A stretch of 64,000 nt of DNA from Cyanoderma ruficeps. Taxonomy: Eukaryota > Chordata > Aves > Passeriformes > Timaliidae. Under the pieces are notes generated by a model. The model searched no databases and had not been told where the DNA came from. It was given only the letters and a program-made list of their open reading frames with translations. Of the stretch, positions 39,600-54,213 are shown piece after piece. The position numbers and the translations under genes were made by a program. The DNA lies in contig VZDJ01007749.1 in assembly GCA_008694505.1 (NCBI GenBank), forward strand, positions 4,244,941 to 4,308,940, read 5' to 3'. How positions within the stretch are numbered: the stretch's first letter is position 1; the number at the start of each line of letters is the position of its first letter.

Positions 39600-39688
39600 G
39601 ATTCTTGGGGCTGTCCTGTGAAGGGCCAGGAGCTGGACTTTGGTGATCCTTGTGGGTCCCTTCCAGCTCAGGATATTCTGTAATTCTA
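39600..39688 (+). mobile_element. CR1 LINE 3' terminus
   Basis: The segment contains ctggactttggtgatcc, ttgtgggtcccttccagctca and ggatattctgtaattctaat. This is the usual CR1 3' end (ggacttgatgatcc, gggtcccttccaactc, ggatattctatgattct) with a decayed octamer tail. It has the same orientation as the CR1 piece that stops about 950 bases upstream, so the two may be parts of one insertion. Confidence 0.85.
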
Positions 39689-40689
39689 ATTAACCTGTCC
39701 ACAATGATGTTTGAAGGTAATGTCTTAGCAGTGCATGTTAAATTAGAGTATTTATAATTAGTTTGTTAGGTATAATTAGTTCAATTTTTTTTTCTTTTCC
39801 CCATTTGCCCTTTCGGGTGCTGTGTCATAATTAAAAACAAACTAAACTAAAATATATTAATCCTGAGTTTCACACTTAAGTTTCACTTTTTCCAGTAATT
39901 TTAACTATGTTGCTAAAAGAAGTGGTATTTTATTGTGTATATACAATAAAATGCAGAAAGGCTCTGATTTCTTTAAAATCTTTGCATCCACTTATATGGC
40001 TGGCAAGTTTTGTGTTTCATTAATACATAAGAAATCAGTATTTTTCTCCATCCTTTTAATTAGAGAAGGTGACGTGTATTTTATGTTGCCAGGTCCTGTA
40101 TCATGTGTAATGTCAACAGTTTCTGGAATTACGCTGTAGGTCACTGGAAGTTTCTCAGACTTTGCCTTAATCTGAGTAGTCTAAAAACTTTACTCTCCAA
40201 AGTAATTTGTTTAATGGGAAAAGAAGATGGTAGGAAAAAAGAGGAGGGGAAGCCTTGGAAATTAGGGCAACATAAATGAGATTACAAATTAACACACTTG
40301 TTTCATTTTTATGGGTCTGTACTTCAGTCCTTACTCTGTTAGCATTCTGAGAAAGGGTGCTGTTTTCTTAAGGGAATCCAGAGGATCTAAATATTTCATC
40401 TTTGGTGATGAGACTGTGGATGAAGTTGATACTATTTTGTCATGTGGCTTACTGTATTTGTGGAGGTATAAATGTGAAAAGTATTCAGGTAGGCTACATG
40501 TTAAACTGCAGCTGAACTGACTACTGTGTTCAGAGCACCTAAGCATCTTGGTTAGGTTTTTTTTACATCATCATAATTTTTGCAGTGAATCAATTTTTAT
40601 GCTTCAGTGAGTATTTAGTCTTTTGTTTACTCAGTAGATTGTGATTATTTTCCCCCTCACTCTGTTCTTTTATCCTTTTCACTTCATAG

Positions 40690-40839
<150 letters not shown>

Positions 40840-41342
40840 TAAGTAATTAGAGCTCCGAATTCCTGTTGGAGTTATGGAGAGTTACTTGATGGAGTGAAAC
40901 TTCCTCCTGTTAGAAGATTTTAAGTTGGTAACAAGTCCTTGCTGTGATAGTCAGCACGATAGAATCAATCTCTCTGTTTGTTGTTGTTATTGGAGCTGTT
41001 GCTAAACTTGTACATATGGTCAGAGGCATGAATGAAGCTCCAGAAGCATCTCATGAACCTTGCACACGGGTGTGTTTGAGAGTTAATGATCCATAATTTA
41101 TAAAAGCAAAACTGGAAACCTGTTTGTGAAACGTGATCAACTTTGAACAGGTTTATTGAAAGGTCTAATTCTGTTTCATCATTAATCTGTTTGATTTATA
41201 CTGAAGCTGAAAACACACCATTTTCTGCTTTGAAATTTTTTTCAGCATTTTCTTTTCGACTTAAGGATATAGTCTTTAAAATAAAGTGAGGGCAGCTAAA
41301 TGAATGGAAATACTTAAATTGTGCTACTTATCTTCACCTCAA

Positions 41343-41411
41343 TGTGTATATATGTACACTTCAGTGTGTATGTGTGTTTATATATGTGTGTATATATATA
41401 TCTATATATAA
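41343..41411. repeat. GT/AT imperfect dinucleotide repeat
   Basis: Alternating purine-pyrimidine sequence (gtgtatatatgtac, gtgtgtatgtgtg, then tatatatatctatatata), 500 bases into the last intron. A candidate microsatellite. Confidence 0.85.
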
Positions 41412-44400
41412 ATCCTGTGTTCACAGGACAATATTAAGTCATTTCTGTCTGACTTGTTTGGAGACCATGATTGATTATTCCACAAAACTAGCGTCATCTT
41501 TTCTTTGATATATCATTCTCTGCTGAACTCCATGGTAATTCTTGTGTGCAGAGAAAAAGGTTATCTTACAAGAGGCACAATCTTCAAATGCCCTCAGCAG
41601 ATGTACTTGACTCTGACAGAAGTCAGGAGGAAATCTCCCAGTTCTTTAAGCTGAATCATTAAGTTGGCAGAATGGGCTTGTTTGATACATCCATCTATTG
41701 GGCTTAATTAGAGTCTGTACTAGCCATGTTCTTTTATACTTGGCTGCTTGCACTGGAGAAAAGCTGTGTGGGAGGAGTGGGGGTGGTTATAGGGTTGGTT
41801 TTTTTTATCCAAAGGTGTATTGTGGTTGGTTTTTGTGTGTTACTGGATTGTGTTTTATTTCCTTTGGAATTCTGGCTTCTCATGAGAGAGCTGGTGGGGC
41901 GGTGCTAAACTGCAAATCACTCTTCTGGAATAGTTTGAAGTCTGCTAGCTTTGCTGAAGAGCTGTGTCTACCTGCTAAAGACAGCTTTCTGTGATAATAT
42001 CTCATGGAAAAACCCAGAGTACTTTCCTTGAGTACTGCAGATTTGAACTGTGTAATTTTTGCCTCTTCTTTGTTTTGTTCTGTTTTTTGTGTAGGACCTG
42101 ATGTGAAAGGTTTTTGCATTCAATTTAATTTGGATCTAATTCTTAAAATGTGCTTGTGGGTAAATTGGTGATACACTATCTACTATTGCCAGGTCTTTTA
42201 CCCAGTAAATCTGCCTATGGAGTAGTAACTCTTTCCAGAAGAACAGATTCCTCCTACCTTTTCCTCCAAAAAGATCAAAATCTTTGTAATTCAGTACTGC
42301 TAGTATGTAATGTCCAACAGATGTGATGTTCCTTTCCATCCTCAAACAGTAGTGTCTCCAAGATTAAATAGGTGCTGGTGTGAAATTGAGGATGAAAATA
42401 GTAGCATTGCAGTTGAAAACAATATGCTAATTATTATGCTTGCATATTTATTCATATGAATTTTTTATCCAAGGGAAAAAAAAAGCCCCTATGCGTTCTT
42501 GGTCCTTTTTTGTTTGATTTGTGGCATTGCCAGTGAGCTTCACATTCATAAAGTTCTAAATGCCACTTTGGCATTTTATCATTAGTGCTGCTGTAATACA
42601 ATGCCTGTTTATGAAGGTATGTTTGGCAAGATTAAAAATGTAAAGAGCACTTGAGTATATGTTAAATGATCAGCCTTTGAAATGAGACCTGTTTCACTGT
42701 TATTTTTATAAAGATGGTTGCAACTGGTAAAGCAAAAGAAAGGAAAAGAAAACACATCATCTAAATGCCACTAATGCTCTTTTCCTGAAGGCTTAACCAT
42801 GGTGGCCACATCCTTTTTTGGGAGTGCCTTGCACACAGCAAGGGATGTAGGAGAAGAAGGAGGAAATAGTGCTAAAAGCTGGATTAATGTAGCAGCTGCA
42901 GTAATGGTATTTCAGATGAATAGCCAGTGTGCATCAGGATTTGATCTGGGTTATTGCTACTGAACTAGAAACTGTGCTTTAGGCGTGTTTTGGTCAAGGC
43001 TCTATTCACACAGTAAGATAGCAGATTGCTTTGTTTTGTTTCCTTTTAGTGCCCCAGTTCTTTCAGGATAGATTTTCACATTAACCATTCATAATGGTGT
43101 ACTTCAATGGTAATTTTTTAGCTTTCTGTGAACGTTTTTGTACTTTTAAAAAACGGTATTTCTGTTTTTCTTCTAAGTGTGTCACTCCTCTTGTGCCTTT
43201 CCAGCATCAATCACTTTTTAGTTGTCAATTAATTTTGTTTGGGAGTGATGCTGATTACAGTGGCTGGTTTTGTGCCAACCACTCTGATGTCAAATGCAAC
43301 ACACTTTCTTTTCCTAAAGTACATTGGCCAAGATTCTGAAATGTCAAATACAAACAACCTCAGCATTACTTAAATACTGTATTTCAGGTTTTCAGTTCCA
43401 AATTTGAATGCTGTTTCTGCACTAACGTTGTGCGATTGCAGGATGAATTTATAGTGGGAAGGAGATGAAAATCCAGATATTAATAAAATTGTGCAGATGA
43501 ATTGCATGGTGTTTTTGAAGCTATCTCCTGACACCTAATGAAATTAAGAAAAAGGAAAGTTGCTGACTAAAAATAACATTATTACTACCATTTTTTAGGG
43601 TATTCCTAATATTTTCTCAGGTTGTATCCTCTTTTTAGTTTCAACAAATGTGTGATCCAATATTTTTGAGATAACATCAATCAGAACAGAAATCTTGGAT
43701 AATTTTTCATTTCTGACTAATTAATTTCTGTGAGCAAATCTTGTGGTATTTTACTGGATAGCTAAATGATGGCTCAGAATGTAAACAAAATGACCTTTTC
43801 TTCAGTATCTTAGCTTTTGCCATTGGTATGAATTCACTAGCACAGGCACCACCAATTGATGTTGAGAGCTCCAAGACTAGCTTTAGAAAGGAAACTTCAT
43901 CTAAGGTAAATATATAGTTGTGCTGCTGTTCAAAATGAGGAAGAAAGTATATATTTGTATCTCTCACAAATTCACAACTTCATTGGGAAGCTTATACCTA
44001 ACCCTGATACCTCCAATTACAATTTGTACCAATGAAGTGATGCTTGCTTTAAGGCCAAGCTTAAATTTTCTCTTTTGCCAGTCTTCTGCAAATTGTAGTA
44101 TCCTACAGGTCAAGATTTCCCATTTATTAGGAATCAGCATCAATTTGTCTTTTATTTTTAGCACCTTTCTTTTGTTTTTCCTTTTTTTCCCTCCAAAAAA
44201 ATCTATACATGGATTAATATTAATTTTATTTTCAAGGTTGTGTTGTTACTTAATTCCTCATGGCCTATGTTAAAAGCTTATATTTGCATGCATTATCAAA
44301 TATCCAGGTGTGGACTACAGTAAAGTGTAAAACTCTCCTCAGTTTAAGCTAGGTAGCTACACTTACTTTATGCATGCTGTGTTACCACAAACACATAACA

Positions 44401-44501
44401 CTTGTTTTTCCTACCACACCTTTATGATTTTATTGATGAACCATATTCTCTCTGTTTTATGTAAAGTAGAAATTCTTAGTTTTGTCTAAATCCTTTTGAG
44501 T

Positions 44502-44554
44502 AAAAAAAAAAAACAAACAAAAAAACAAANAAAAAAAAACCAAAAAAAAAAAAA
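44502..44554. repeat. A-rich tract with one ambiguous base
   Basis: Long A runs broken by C and one n at 44530. Sequence to the right (44555-44770) is GC-richer than the surroundings and could be the body of an antisense retroposed copy headed by this tract if read in reverse, but I do not recognise it. The n shows that the base call failed in the homopolymer. Confidence 0.85.
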
Positions 44555-47500
44555 CCTGGAGAAGGCCTGTCTGCCACAGGAAGAAATTTCCCCCGAGAAT
44601 TGCAGAAGATGCCTTTGAACAGGAGCTTGTCCGGGCTACACTCAGTGTGCCACTGGTGGCTTTGCACACCCCTGCACTGTCTGTGCCCCTGCCTTTTGTC
44701 TTCTGGGGCAGCCCCTTAGTAAGGGTGCATCTAAGTCTGTCTCTGTCCTAAATTTAATTTGGGGCGTTACATCTTCTTGAAAAGTACAGAATTATAAGTG
44801 TTGATGTGCTTAAATAATTTTCATCTTGACTTTCTTTCCTCCACCTATTTATTCTGTGCAGGGTTGCACAGTGATTCAGGGCAGACCCAATTTGCAGCTA
44901 GGGAGTGTTCAACATTTAGACTTATGATCCTCCAGACCACTGCAAAAATATTAATTTTAAATAGTTTCCATATATTGGCACACACCCACATTAAACAGTC
45001 ATCTTTTTCTATTAAATGGTAAAGCAATCCTTAGTTACCTTCTTACTCAGAAAATATTTTGGGGAGATTATGAAACACCTGTGTTAATTACTATTTTTGT
45101 TGGTTAAGTTTATGGGAGGATAGTTGAGACTACAGGGCAAACTCTTTAAGTTACATACATGTCAGGTGTTGTCTTTTGCATATGAAAAGGTAGGCATGCA
45201 AAGCTAAACACACCCACTTCCAGAAAATGTGAGATTACAGTTAGCTCCATCAGGGTGTTTCTGGATTTCTGGTTGCTGCTATCTTTTAGTTGAAAGGATT
45301 TTAGCATTCTAAACCACCAGATACCTGTTCTTATTCTTCTTTTTTGATTTTCTGTATCAGCTTCTGAAATTTAAGCTGAGCTTCACTGGAACATTTGAGT
45401 TCTTAAAATGTAGAACAGCAGAATTCTCTGAGGAAGTGACATCCTTTCTGAGAAATACTGAACGTAAGGGAATAAATCCATTAGAGGCATAAAAGAACTG
45501 CCTATTCCCTATCAAGCCAGACTCTTTGCTTTTAACAAGGAGGTTCTATTTGTCCTCAGTAGAAATCATCTTAGGGACATCCCTGAAATATTTACGGTCA
45601 GCAGGCAGCTGAAATCTGGTATCCTTTGTAGGATGCATTTCACTTTCAACTGTAAGTTTCAGTGCCAGCGTATCCATTTTTGACTTGCTGAATAAGTGGT
45701 TTTCTGTCTTCTGGGTGTATCCCATCTTTACTGATCATTAATTTGCTTAAGTGGAAAATATAGGGGTGGAAGGCCCATCTTGGGAGTTAGCTGCATTGCA
45801 CGGTGTGTCTGAGTTGAGCTGGCACAAAGATGAGCCAAGTGCTCTGGCCTTTGGTAAAGTGAGCCCTCATTGTGGGTTTGAAAGAAGGCAACGTTGTATT
45901 TTAAGTGTTTACCAAACTTTGCAACAGACATAATGTGGAATACACACATGAAGATGTCCTTACAAAGTGCTGAGAGTGAAGGAAACAGGGCTAGAAAAAT
46001 AAGGAAAAAATAACATTGGATTATTTTGATAGTTACTGAAAATGTATTGCTTTGAAATGTGGCATGGTTTAGTTTTACATGGAAAACTGCAGGACAGAAA
46101 GTTATTTTAGTGAGTGTTTAGTAAGTCAGTGCTTCCTTACAAGGTATTGTGTGACAAAGGTAGGAGAGCTCTGTGAGTTGTTTCCGCTCCATTTTTCCAC
46201 TGAGGAGGGGCTGGATACAAAGGTTATCTGGGCCTCCATTCTGCCCCATGACCTCCTATGGTACAAACGCTGGCAGCTGCTCTCAGAGTGTGCCCTCGGG
46301 GTGGCACCTGACCTGCTCTGAGGGCTGGATGAGGTTAATGCTCTTTGACTGCAATTCATTGGTAGGATTTCCAAAGGAGCTCACCATGACCTAGAAGTAT
46401 TTTGAAATAAAAGGCCCATAGACGCTTGAAGTGCCAAGAGCTAGTGGATCACTGCCTGTACAGCACGGAGAAGGCAAATGGTTTCTTAGAGTGTCTCATG
46501 GGACTGTTAATTTGAGTGAAAACTGTGTAGTGAGTGACTGAGCTGATATGGACCTATATGTATATTCTGTGTTACTCGAGCAGAAGGAGTTTAAAAACCC
46601 TAAAACCAGCCCCTTGAACGATAGAAGCCTTGAGCGGTCCTTTCAGCAGAGGTGCCTTTACAAATGTATCTTTGGACCTTTTTTCTCCCATTGTTCCTCT
46701 CTCCCCAAGCTCCAGGCATTCCTTCTTCTCTGCTGAAACAAAGGCTTGTGGCACTGTACAGGGAACTGAACAGGGACACCAGGCCAAGTGAGAGGTAACT
46801 TTACATTTTAACTAACCTGGGTCAGTTCTTCAGTCTTACAGAGAATAGTAGGAAGTTGCTTTAAGCCAGTCTTTCCAATAAAAACATTGTTCATTACATT
46901 GTGCCTGTTTCTCCCCTGCTTCTCTTAAGTGGTACTTGGCATATCTGGCAATTTCATTTTAAAGAAAGGGCATGGGAAACAGTTGGAGTATCATAAATGT
47001 ATGATATCCTCAACTTACAGTAAAATCTTCCCCTTTAATGTTTGTCCTCCTAACAAAGGAGGTTGTTGATTATTGTCAGCTGAGGAAGTCTGGCATAATA
47101 AGGCCTGCGCCCCTCCTTTCTTTGTGAGTCCCTCCCTGTCCTTTAGCTGGTACTAGTTCTCCCTTACTTGGAAGGAGACTCAGGAAAAGTAGGAGTGGTG
47201 CATAGATGAAGAGTTTCTACTTTTTCATGTCAGCCTGTGCACCTTCTGGATGAGATTGCTTGAAAGGCAGATGGATGTGAGCACTCTACCAGATGGTATG
47301 TAATCCCCCTTAGGTAGGAATTGGTTGTGATTGTCATAAAACAGAAGTGTTTGAACCCTCCAAAAAAAGTGAAAATGAAAGAGAGAGACAAGAAATGGAG
47401 TTTGATTGGAAAGGGTCCTTTTTAACTCTTAAGGGGAATATTATTAATGCCTGAAGTTTTCTATAGAAAAGCCTGTCGTCTTCCCTTCCAAGTAATAATG

Positions 47501-50500
47501 TTTAAAGCAACACTCAGAGGATGCTAAATGTGATGGAACTTTCCAAGAGCTCCTATTGCCTCTGGCATAAAGATTGATTTGACTTCTTTGGTGTTTGCAG
47601 AAGAAAGGTCCATGTTAGAACAGTCATAGCCCTGAGATGAGATCTGTTTCAATGTTTAATGAAGTTGGAGGTGTTCACAGAATTTAATAACTTCTTTTGA
47701 GGATAAAGCATTCCCTTTTGCATGCTGGTTTTTATGTGAGTTAAGCTATAATTTTACACTCATTCTCTTCTGATCATTTGGACCTGGAAATACTTTTTCT
47801 TACTACTTTCTTTGATATCCAAAATCAACATCAGGAAAGTAGGACAGAATTTTTTTTCTTATTTCTGAATTGTTTGTCTCAGTGACTGTGGTTCTGAGGG
47901 TGTAATTAGCTCTTTGGTGACCAAGATAGAGTTGGTAATTAACTTTCAGTGATTTTGTTGTTGTTTATTAAGTTCAGAATGATGCAGGCAAAAATGAGGA
48001 TGGCAGTTGTGTGATAGAGTCTTCATTATTCTCAAGCTTTTTGGAAAAAAAAACTATCTGCCTCATTATGTCTTCTACAGATCTTCCATTTCATTATCTC
48101 TTTGTGAACACAGTATTTATTTCATAACTACCTCCTTTCACAGGGTCTCCAGTTTTTATTTATTAATGCCTTGTGTGTTCACGTTCCTTCTTGAAAAGCC
48201 TTCATTTTATGTGCCCTTTGCTTCCTTTTTAGTATTTGAAATGCAATTAGTTTATATTATTTGATTACATAAGATTAGAAACTGCACTGAACAAATTCAT
48301 TATCATTATCTGACTTCAAATGTCGTGTAGATTTGTCATTGCATAAATAACCAATAATAACTTGGCTTTAGAGTCAGATATTCCTGCGGTGTTCGTATAA
48401 AACTGTAACACTGAGAACACTGAGATGCTTGAATGCATTCTAAGAAGCGTTCTAAAACCTGGTTTCTTGCTAGAGCATTCTTCCCAGTGAATATTTGGTG
48501 GGTTTGGAGTGAAAATATCTTAAATAGCTGAACTTTCAGATCTGACAAGTAGAAATTTGATGTTTGAATTTCTGAGTTGAATAGCTGTTGCCCAAACCAC
48601 TAAATGTAGTACTTCCTTTTTTTTCCTAGTTAAGTTGTGATAACCTTGCAAGATATCTTATCATAATAAGGGCAAAAATCTGATTCTTGGAAGGACAATT
48701 AAGGAAGTATTAGTCCAAATAACCTTGTCTGCATTGAAGCTATTCTTCACTCCCTCTTGCATTTCTCTCTTGCATTTCTCGAAGAGCTGTTGTTGCATTG
48801 ATAGAGGAGCCTACCTTGTGTTCCTTTTTAATAGCAGCAAAATACTGCTGGCTTTTAGCTTCTTAAATGAGAAAAAAATAGGTCACTTAACATCCTGCAA
48901 ATTAGAATACTGCTTACCAAGCAGATGCTTGCATGAGGTCAGGCTTGGTTCAGTTGTGGAAGGTTCTGTGGTTGGGGTCAGGGAAGCAAGACCTTGTGGA
49001 GCTTTATCTGAAAGGTTGTATTAAAATCTCTATTGACTCAGGTGCTGCGATGTTTGTGCTGTTCAGTTTTTCTTTATTAGCTATTGGGGGGCAGCCTTTA
49101 GCATTTCCTCGTGCAGCAGGAAGCAGTGATATTGCTGCCACTGTAACTCAGGAATTCTTAATCAGATAGTGTGTGAAGTCCTGGAAAAGGGCATTAGAAA
49201 GGTACAAAGAGAAAACACAGGCTTAGAGGAGAAGGGAAAAAAAAAGAAGGGGCTAAAATCATATCTGCTACAATAGTAGCAAAGTTATGTCTTCTTCATA
49301 TAGGAAATTGAACTAGCACAGAGAGGAATTTACTTTTATTTAAGTGCAGCTCCTTTAGAGTTTTGCTTAAGTTTAAGAGCTGAAAATTCAGCCCTTAAGT
49401 TTCATTCCAAGATACTTTTTAAAATACATATTTGCGGTTTCTTTTTTTTTTAAAGTAAGCATTGTGCCTTGTGCATTATGTCAAAAACAAGTGATTTTTA
49501 CATAAGTAATTTGAATACAGAGGCTTTTCCAATAACACTTTATTCTTAATAAGTGTAATTTTAGTGTGTTTGAGCAAACAGTATACACTCTTTATTTCTC
49601 TAATTATTTTTAAATTTCTGAGATGTTTTTCTGCCAAGCTACTGCAAGTACTGGATATACTGGGATACGTTTAGACTAAATACATTTCTTCCTTTGTAGC
49701 CTCTGGCTACAGTTCCTTCCTTAGTCTGTTGCTCTCAGGAGTTTTATGCCAATGTCACAGAGCTTATTATATTTGGATCATGCCTTTCAATATGGTTTGT
49801 TTGTTTTCTAATGACAGCAAAAGCAAAAAACACATACTGAACTATTTATGTCATTTGTCTGTTGCTGCATGACATGGTAGAGAAACTGTAGACATATGCT
49901 TCAAGCCTAGTGTGGTTTATTCCCTCATATTTCCTTGCCTTTTGGTTGGAATAAAGATTATCTTACAGGTTGAACCTGCCCAAACACACTCTGAATGCCT
50001 TATGGGATGAGAGATTTTAGGATGTATTTCTATTCTTTTTCTTGATTTCTGTTTTGTAAGAATTAATGTATTGTTTTCATATTATTTCCCTCAAATTATA
50101 ATCTTTCTGTTGTGATTTAAACATGATAGGGTCTTATCTATTAATTGAGCTATTGCGTTTTTGTAAGATTTGCTTTAAAAAAAATTAAAATATTCCTGTG
50201 TTAAAGGATGAAAGTGCAGTTTTGATCTCTAGGAGCGTGATCTTCTGAAAAGAGGATATGCTCACAATCCTCCTCAGATGCCAGAGATGTCATAAGCTGA
50301 TTGAAAGCTAATTTTGCATATAAATGTTTTATGTTATATTTATATAAGCATGCTTCATTTTTAATATGCTTTCTTGTCTATATGCTGCAGTATTTTTAAC
50401 TAACCAAAGAGAAAATGTTACCAGAACTGCTTCCATACTGATAAATCTGGTACACCAAAATCTTTGCACAACTTCTTTTGCAGGGGTGGCTCAGGGACTG

Positions 50501-53500
50501 GAAAAAAGGTGATTTTACAGAGGATCACATGGACACAGTGATAAAGCAGAAGGCATGAAAGCTTTACAAAGCTTTGCAAAACCAAACAAGCAAGAGCTGA
50601 AAGTTGTCTCACAGTAATTCTTGACAATGAGGTGGTGAATAGGGTCAACTGGGCATCCCATTTAGGCATATTGGAGTTTTAAACAGTTTGGGAATTAGGA
50701 CATAGCTTATCATATCCTCATTTAATATATGAAGAAAGTGGAGCACAGACATAGTGAAAAATAAACATTGTGCAATTTCATGTGGTGAGCATATTCCAAA
50801 TTTTATGGCAGAGCAGTAGAGCTGTGGAGTTTGAGTTCAGGTTAATTTTTTCTCTGACATTTTAGGTGTAGTAACAGCCAAGCTACAGCTGACAGTAAGT
50901 AGAACTCTAAGATTATGAATACTTCCAAAAAGGCAAGAAGTATTGGGGACTACAATAAATAAGGTAAAATAGAAATCCACATGTGCTGTATTTCAAAGGC
51001 TGGTTTTGATCAGGGGTCAGTGTTGCAAAATAGGAAGAGGAATTGGAGAATATAACGTTTCTTTGTGTGCATCCTACTTTAAAGTGTTCAGTAGTGATGA
51101 AAAAGAGCTAAACGTCTGTACCACTGTGACTACTTGGTTTTGGTTTGTTTCATATTACAGGAGCAACAGGTGTGTTTTGGCATATTTGGTAGCCTGATTG
51201 GAGTTTCTTTATATGTAAGTCAAAATTTTAGGGCTTTCTTCTACAGATAAGAACTTTCAAAATAGTGTTTCATGGCAATTTTGAGTACAGTCATTCTTCA
51301 AGTTGTTGTTTAATCTTAGAGTTGTCAGACAACTTGTAAAATTTTAATGTCAAGGCTTGTAAACATTATGTGAGATGACATTTTGGAAAGAACTTGTGTT
51401 CTAGCTGCAGTATTTCTCATTCTGCTAGAATATTTCTCCCAGCAAAACCAACAGCCATGGTTCCATCACACTTTAAAAGCACAGATGTAAAATAATGATT
51501 TGGTGTACTCAGATCCTTCTCTTTCAGTTACAATTGATAAGCTCCTGATGTATAGGAGAAGTTTCTGCTGTTACACTCACCAGGAAGGTATTTACATTTT
51601 ACACTGTTAAGTGTAATCTGATTTCTGTTACTATAGTCTTCAGTTTAGTCGTTTCTGTATGTGTGATATTCCAGTCTTCCCTGCTGTTACTGCTGCTTTT
51701 CAGCTTTGTAATATCTACAAATTTTATGAGTGTGCATTTATTTTTGTGCCAGGTTTTAGAGCGAAAATGTTAAATCAGTTTCAAAACTGATCCCAGAGGA
51801 TTAGCAGTAATAATCTCCCTCTGATTTTATTACCTCTTTCAGCACTGTGCAGTCATCTCTCCTTTAGCCAGTTTATTATCAATACCTATCCTAGTACTGT
51901 CATTTGTTCTTTCAGTGATGCTTTGTCTCATGTGAGAAAAATTAAAAATATTTTAATATGGAACTGTGTCTCAATCCATAATACTGTGACAAGAATTACC
52001 TGATCCTGATGAATTGTGTGCACAAAGGAATTCAGGTTTTGCTCCCTGTGTTTGCATGGCATATTCCTCATAATCATTCTAGGTATTACACATTATGTTT
52101 AAGGAAGTGAAAGTTGTTTCGTGTCAGTGTAGTCCACGTTTTCTGCCCGATTAATTGCAGCAGCTCCAAATAACATTGTCTTCCTACTCACCTGTCTCAA
52201 AAAGCTGGTATTTTTTCTAAGAATGTAAAATCAAAAAAAATGGTAGAACATTTAAGTAAGAAAAATATGATTTACAGTGACAGCACTTGTCAATGGACTC
52301 AAAAGGAAATTACTGTCAAGTCACAAGTTCTGCTTAAAGATTGAGTCAGCCTTTGATTACCTTGTTTCTTTAAAACCATAGTTTCTGGAAAATATTTGTC
52401 TGAGAGTCTGTATTACTGATGTCATGGTTGCCTTTGACAGTCAAATGCCTAAGAGGGTTGTGAATGCTGAAAAATAAAACATCATGATGGCCAGTTGAAT
52501 ATTCTAAGAGGGATTAACTTGTCTCTTGGCAAAAAAATCAGAATCTGAGTTCTGAGGATGTCATGTAAGCAATGCAATATTTTTGTGTTATGGTGTATGA
52601 TTCAAAACCAGACATTTGCATGCCTCCTCACAGATTAAATTCCAATTAAAGAAAACTGATTTGTAATAAATGATGATGTTTGACTTTAACAGTCTATGAT
52701 AAATTTAAAAAAAAGTCTGTAATCAAGAATTATGGCAACTTTATTAGAAACACAAACTGCTCAGTGCAGTTTCCCTGGCGAGACAGTTCTGTTATCCCAT
52801 TCTGCTTGTTCCATCATTTTCCTGCTTTTTCTGTGAATATACCAAAATTTAAAAAATCTTGGCCCATAATTTTTAAAATTATTTAGTAACTTTTCTACTC
52901 TGCCAGCAACCACACTATGCAAATATATAGATAAATGCAAAACAGGTTTCTGATTTCCCTAGTTATACTGTTGTATAAGTATTGTATACTATTGTGTAAC
53001 ATGTTGCCAGAACCTTTCTATGTTCATGCCTGCCTGTCTCGATGTTTTTTTTGTCTTTCTTCCACCCAGTGTACACTAACTTGAAAGTGGGTATCTTAAA
53101 GTGTCTTTACAAAACTAACACGAAACCTTTAACACACTGGAGTTTTTTTGAGGATATCATGTAGGGGAAAAAAAAAATCTAGGTTTTCACTTTAGCATCA
53201 AGTGTGTGTCTTCTCATTGCAGGTACTCATTTCTGTGGCTTAGGATACGTTGTGTAATGTTTTGGCTGTGCTTGTGTGATTCAGATCAATAAGCATTTCA
53301 GAAACTTTTGTCTCTATTATTGCCTCTCAGTTCCCTTGTACCAGATCAGTGCAGTGTAACATGTGTATGGAATATTATTGCCAGCATCAAAAGAATCTTC
53401 TAATCCCTCTGTTCTAGAGTGATGAAATAATAGAATTGTTCTGAGAATATCAGGAAATTCCTGTTCCCACATGAAAACAGAGCATCTTGAGCTGGATTGA

Positions 53501-54160
53501 AGTAGTTTCTGGTACCCTGTTAGAAATTTTGACACAATCCTGATGTAGTTCTTGGGTTCTGTTATGATTGAAATTCTCTGTAACTGGTCTGCTTGAACAC
53601 ATTGCAGCAGTTACTGAAAAGCAAATGTGCATTTAAGGTAAAAATACAGCTTGTGCGTGAAATGGTTCAGATACACATGCTAGTGTGGGATTCCTACTAC
53701 AGGCTTGGACTTATTTTGTGTTTTATGGTAATGAGAATTCTTGGCTAAAAGTATCTGATGGTGAGATACTAGTTTGTACAACATTGAAATAGCACCAGTA
53801 ATAATCTTATTGGACTTGGTAATTACATTAGCATAATATATTAGGAAGAAGAATTCTGAGTGCCTTATCTTCTGTGTGTTACTTTTTTGGTACATTTCTA
53901 GTCTAATAGATCTTTTGTAACCACAATTTTATTTCAGTGAACATGTATGACATTCAAATCTCAGCTCTGGGCAGGCAGTACTTAACCACTGTTACATAAT
54001 TTTATATACTCCTTGGTTCCAGATCCATGAGAAGAAGAAATAATTTACGTAGACATTTTAGGCAGTGTCATGTTTATGAAAAGAAGTACCATTGAGTTGG
54101 CTATCAGTTTTGCAGGGTGTTGGGCTGTCTTATCTTCACTGTGCTTTCGCCAAAAAAAAG

Positions 54161-54213
54161 AGGTTTGGAGCAGATGATCTTTGTGGTCCTTTCCAGCCTG
54201 GTATTCTATGATC
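54161..54213 (+). mobile_element. CR1 LINE 3' terminus (short)
   Basis: The phrases aggtttggagcagatgatct, ttgtggtcctttccagcctg and gtattctatgatct form the last 50 or so bases of a CR1 element, including a recognisable ATTCTATGAT tail. Upstream sequence (54.12-54.16 kb) no longer matches, so this is a very 5'-truncated copy. Confidence 0.83.

Larger units (their letters stand above)
36680..40689 (+). other. CDC42BPA: Intron between the helix C exon and the hinge exon
   Basis: This 4010-base intron runs from gtaagtgt to ttcatag. It carries the longest transposon remnant of the window, a CR1 LINE piece at 38085-38645, and a separate CR1 3' end at 39600-39688 in the same orientation. The rest is AT-rich unique sequence. 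Confidence 0.88.

Noticed and set aside
46170..46400. GC-richer patch with frames on both strands, considered as a retrotransposon fragment.
   Set aside because: No CR1, LTR or other consensus phrase could be matched, so no call is made.
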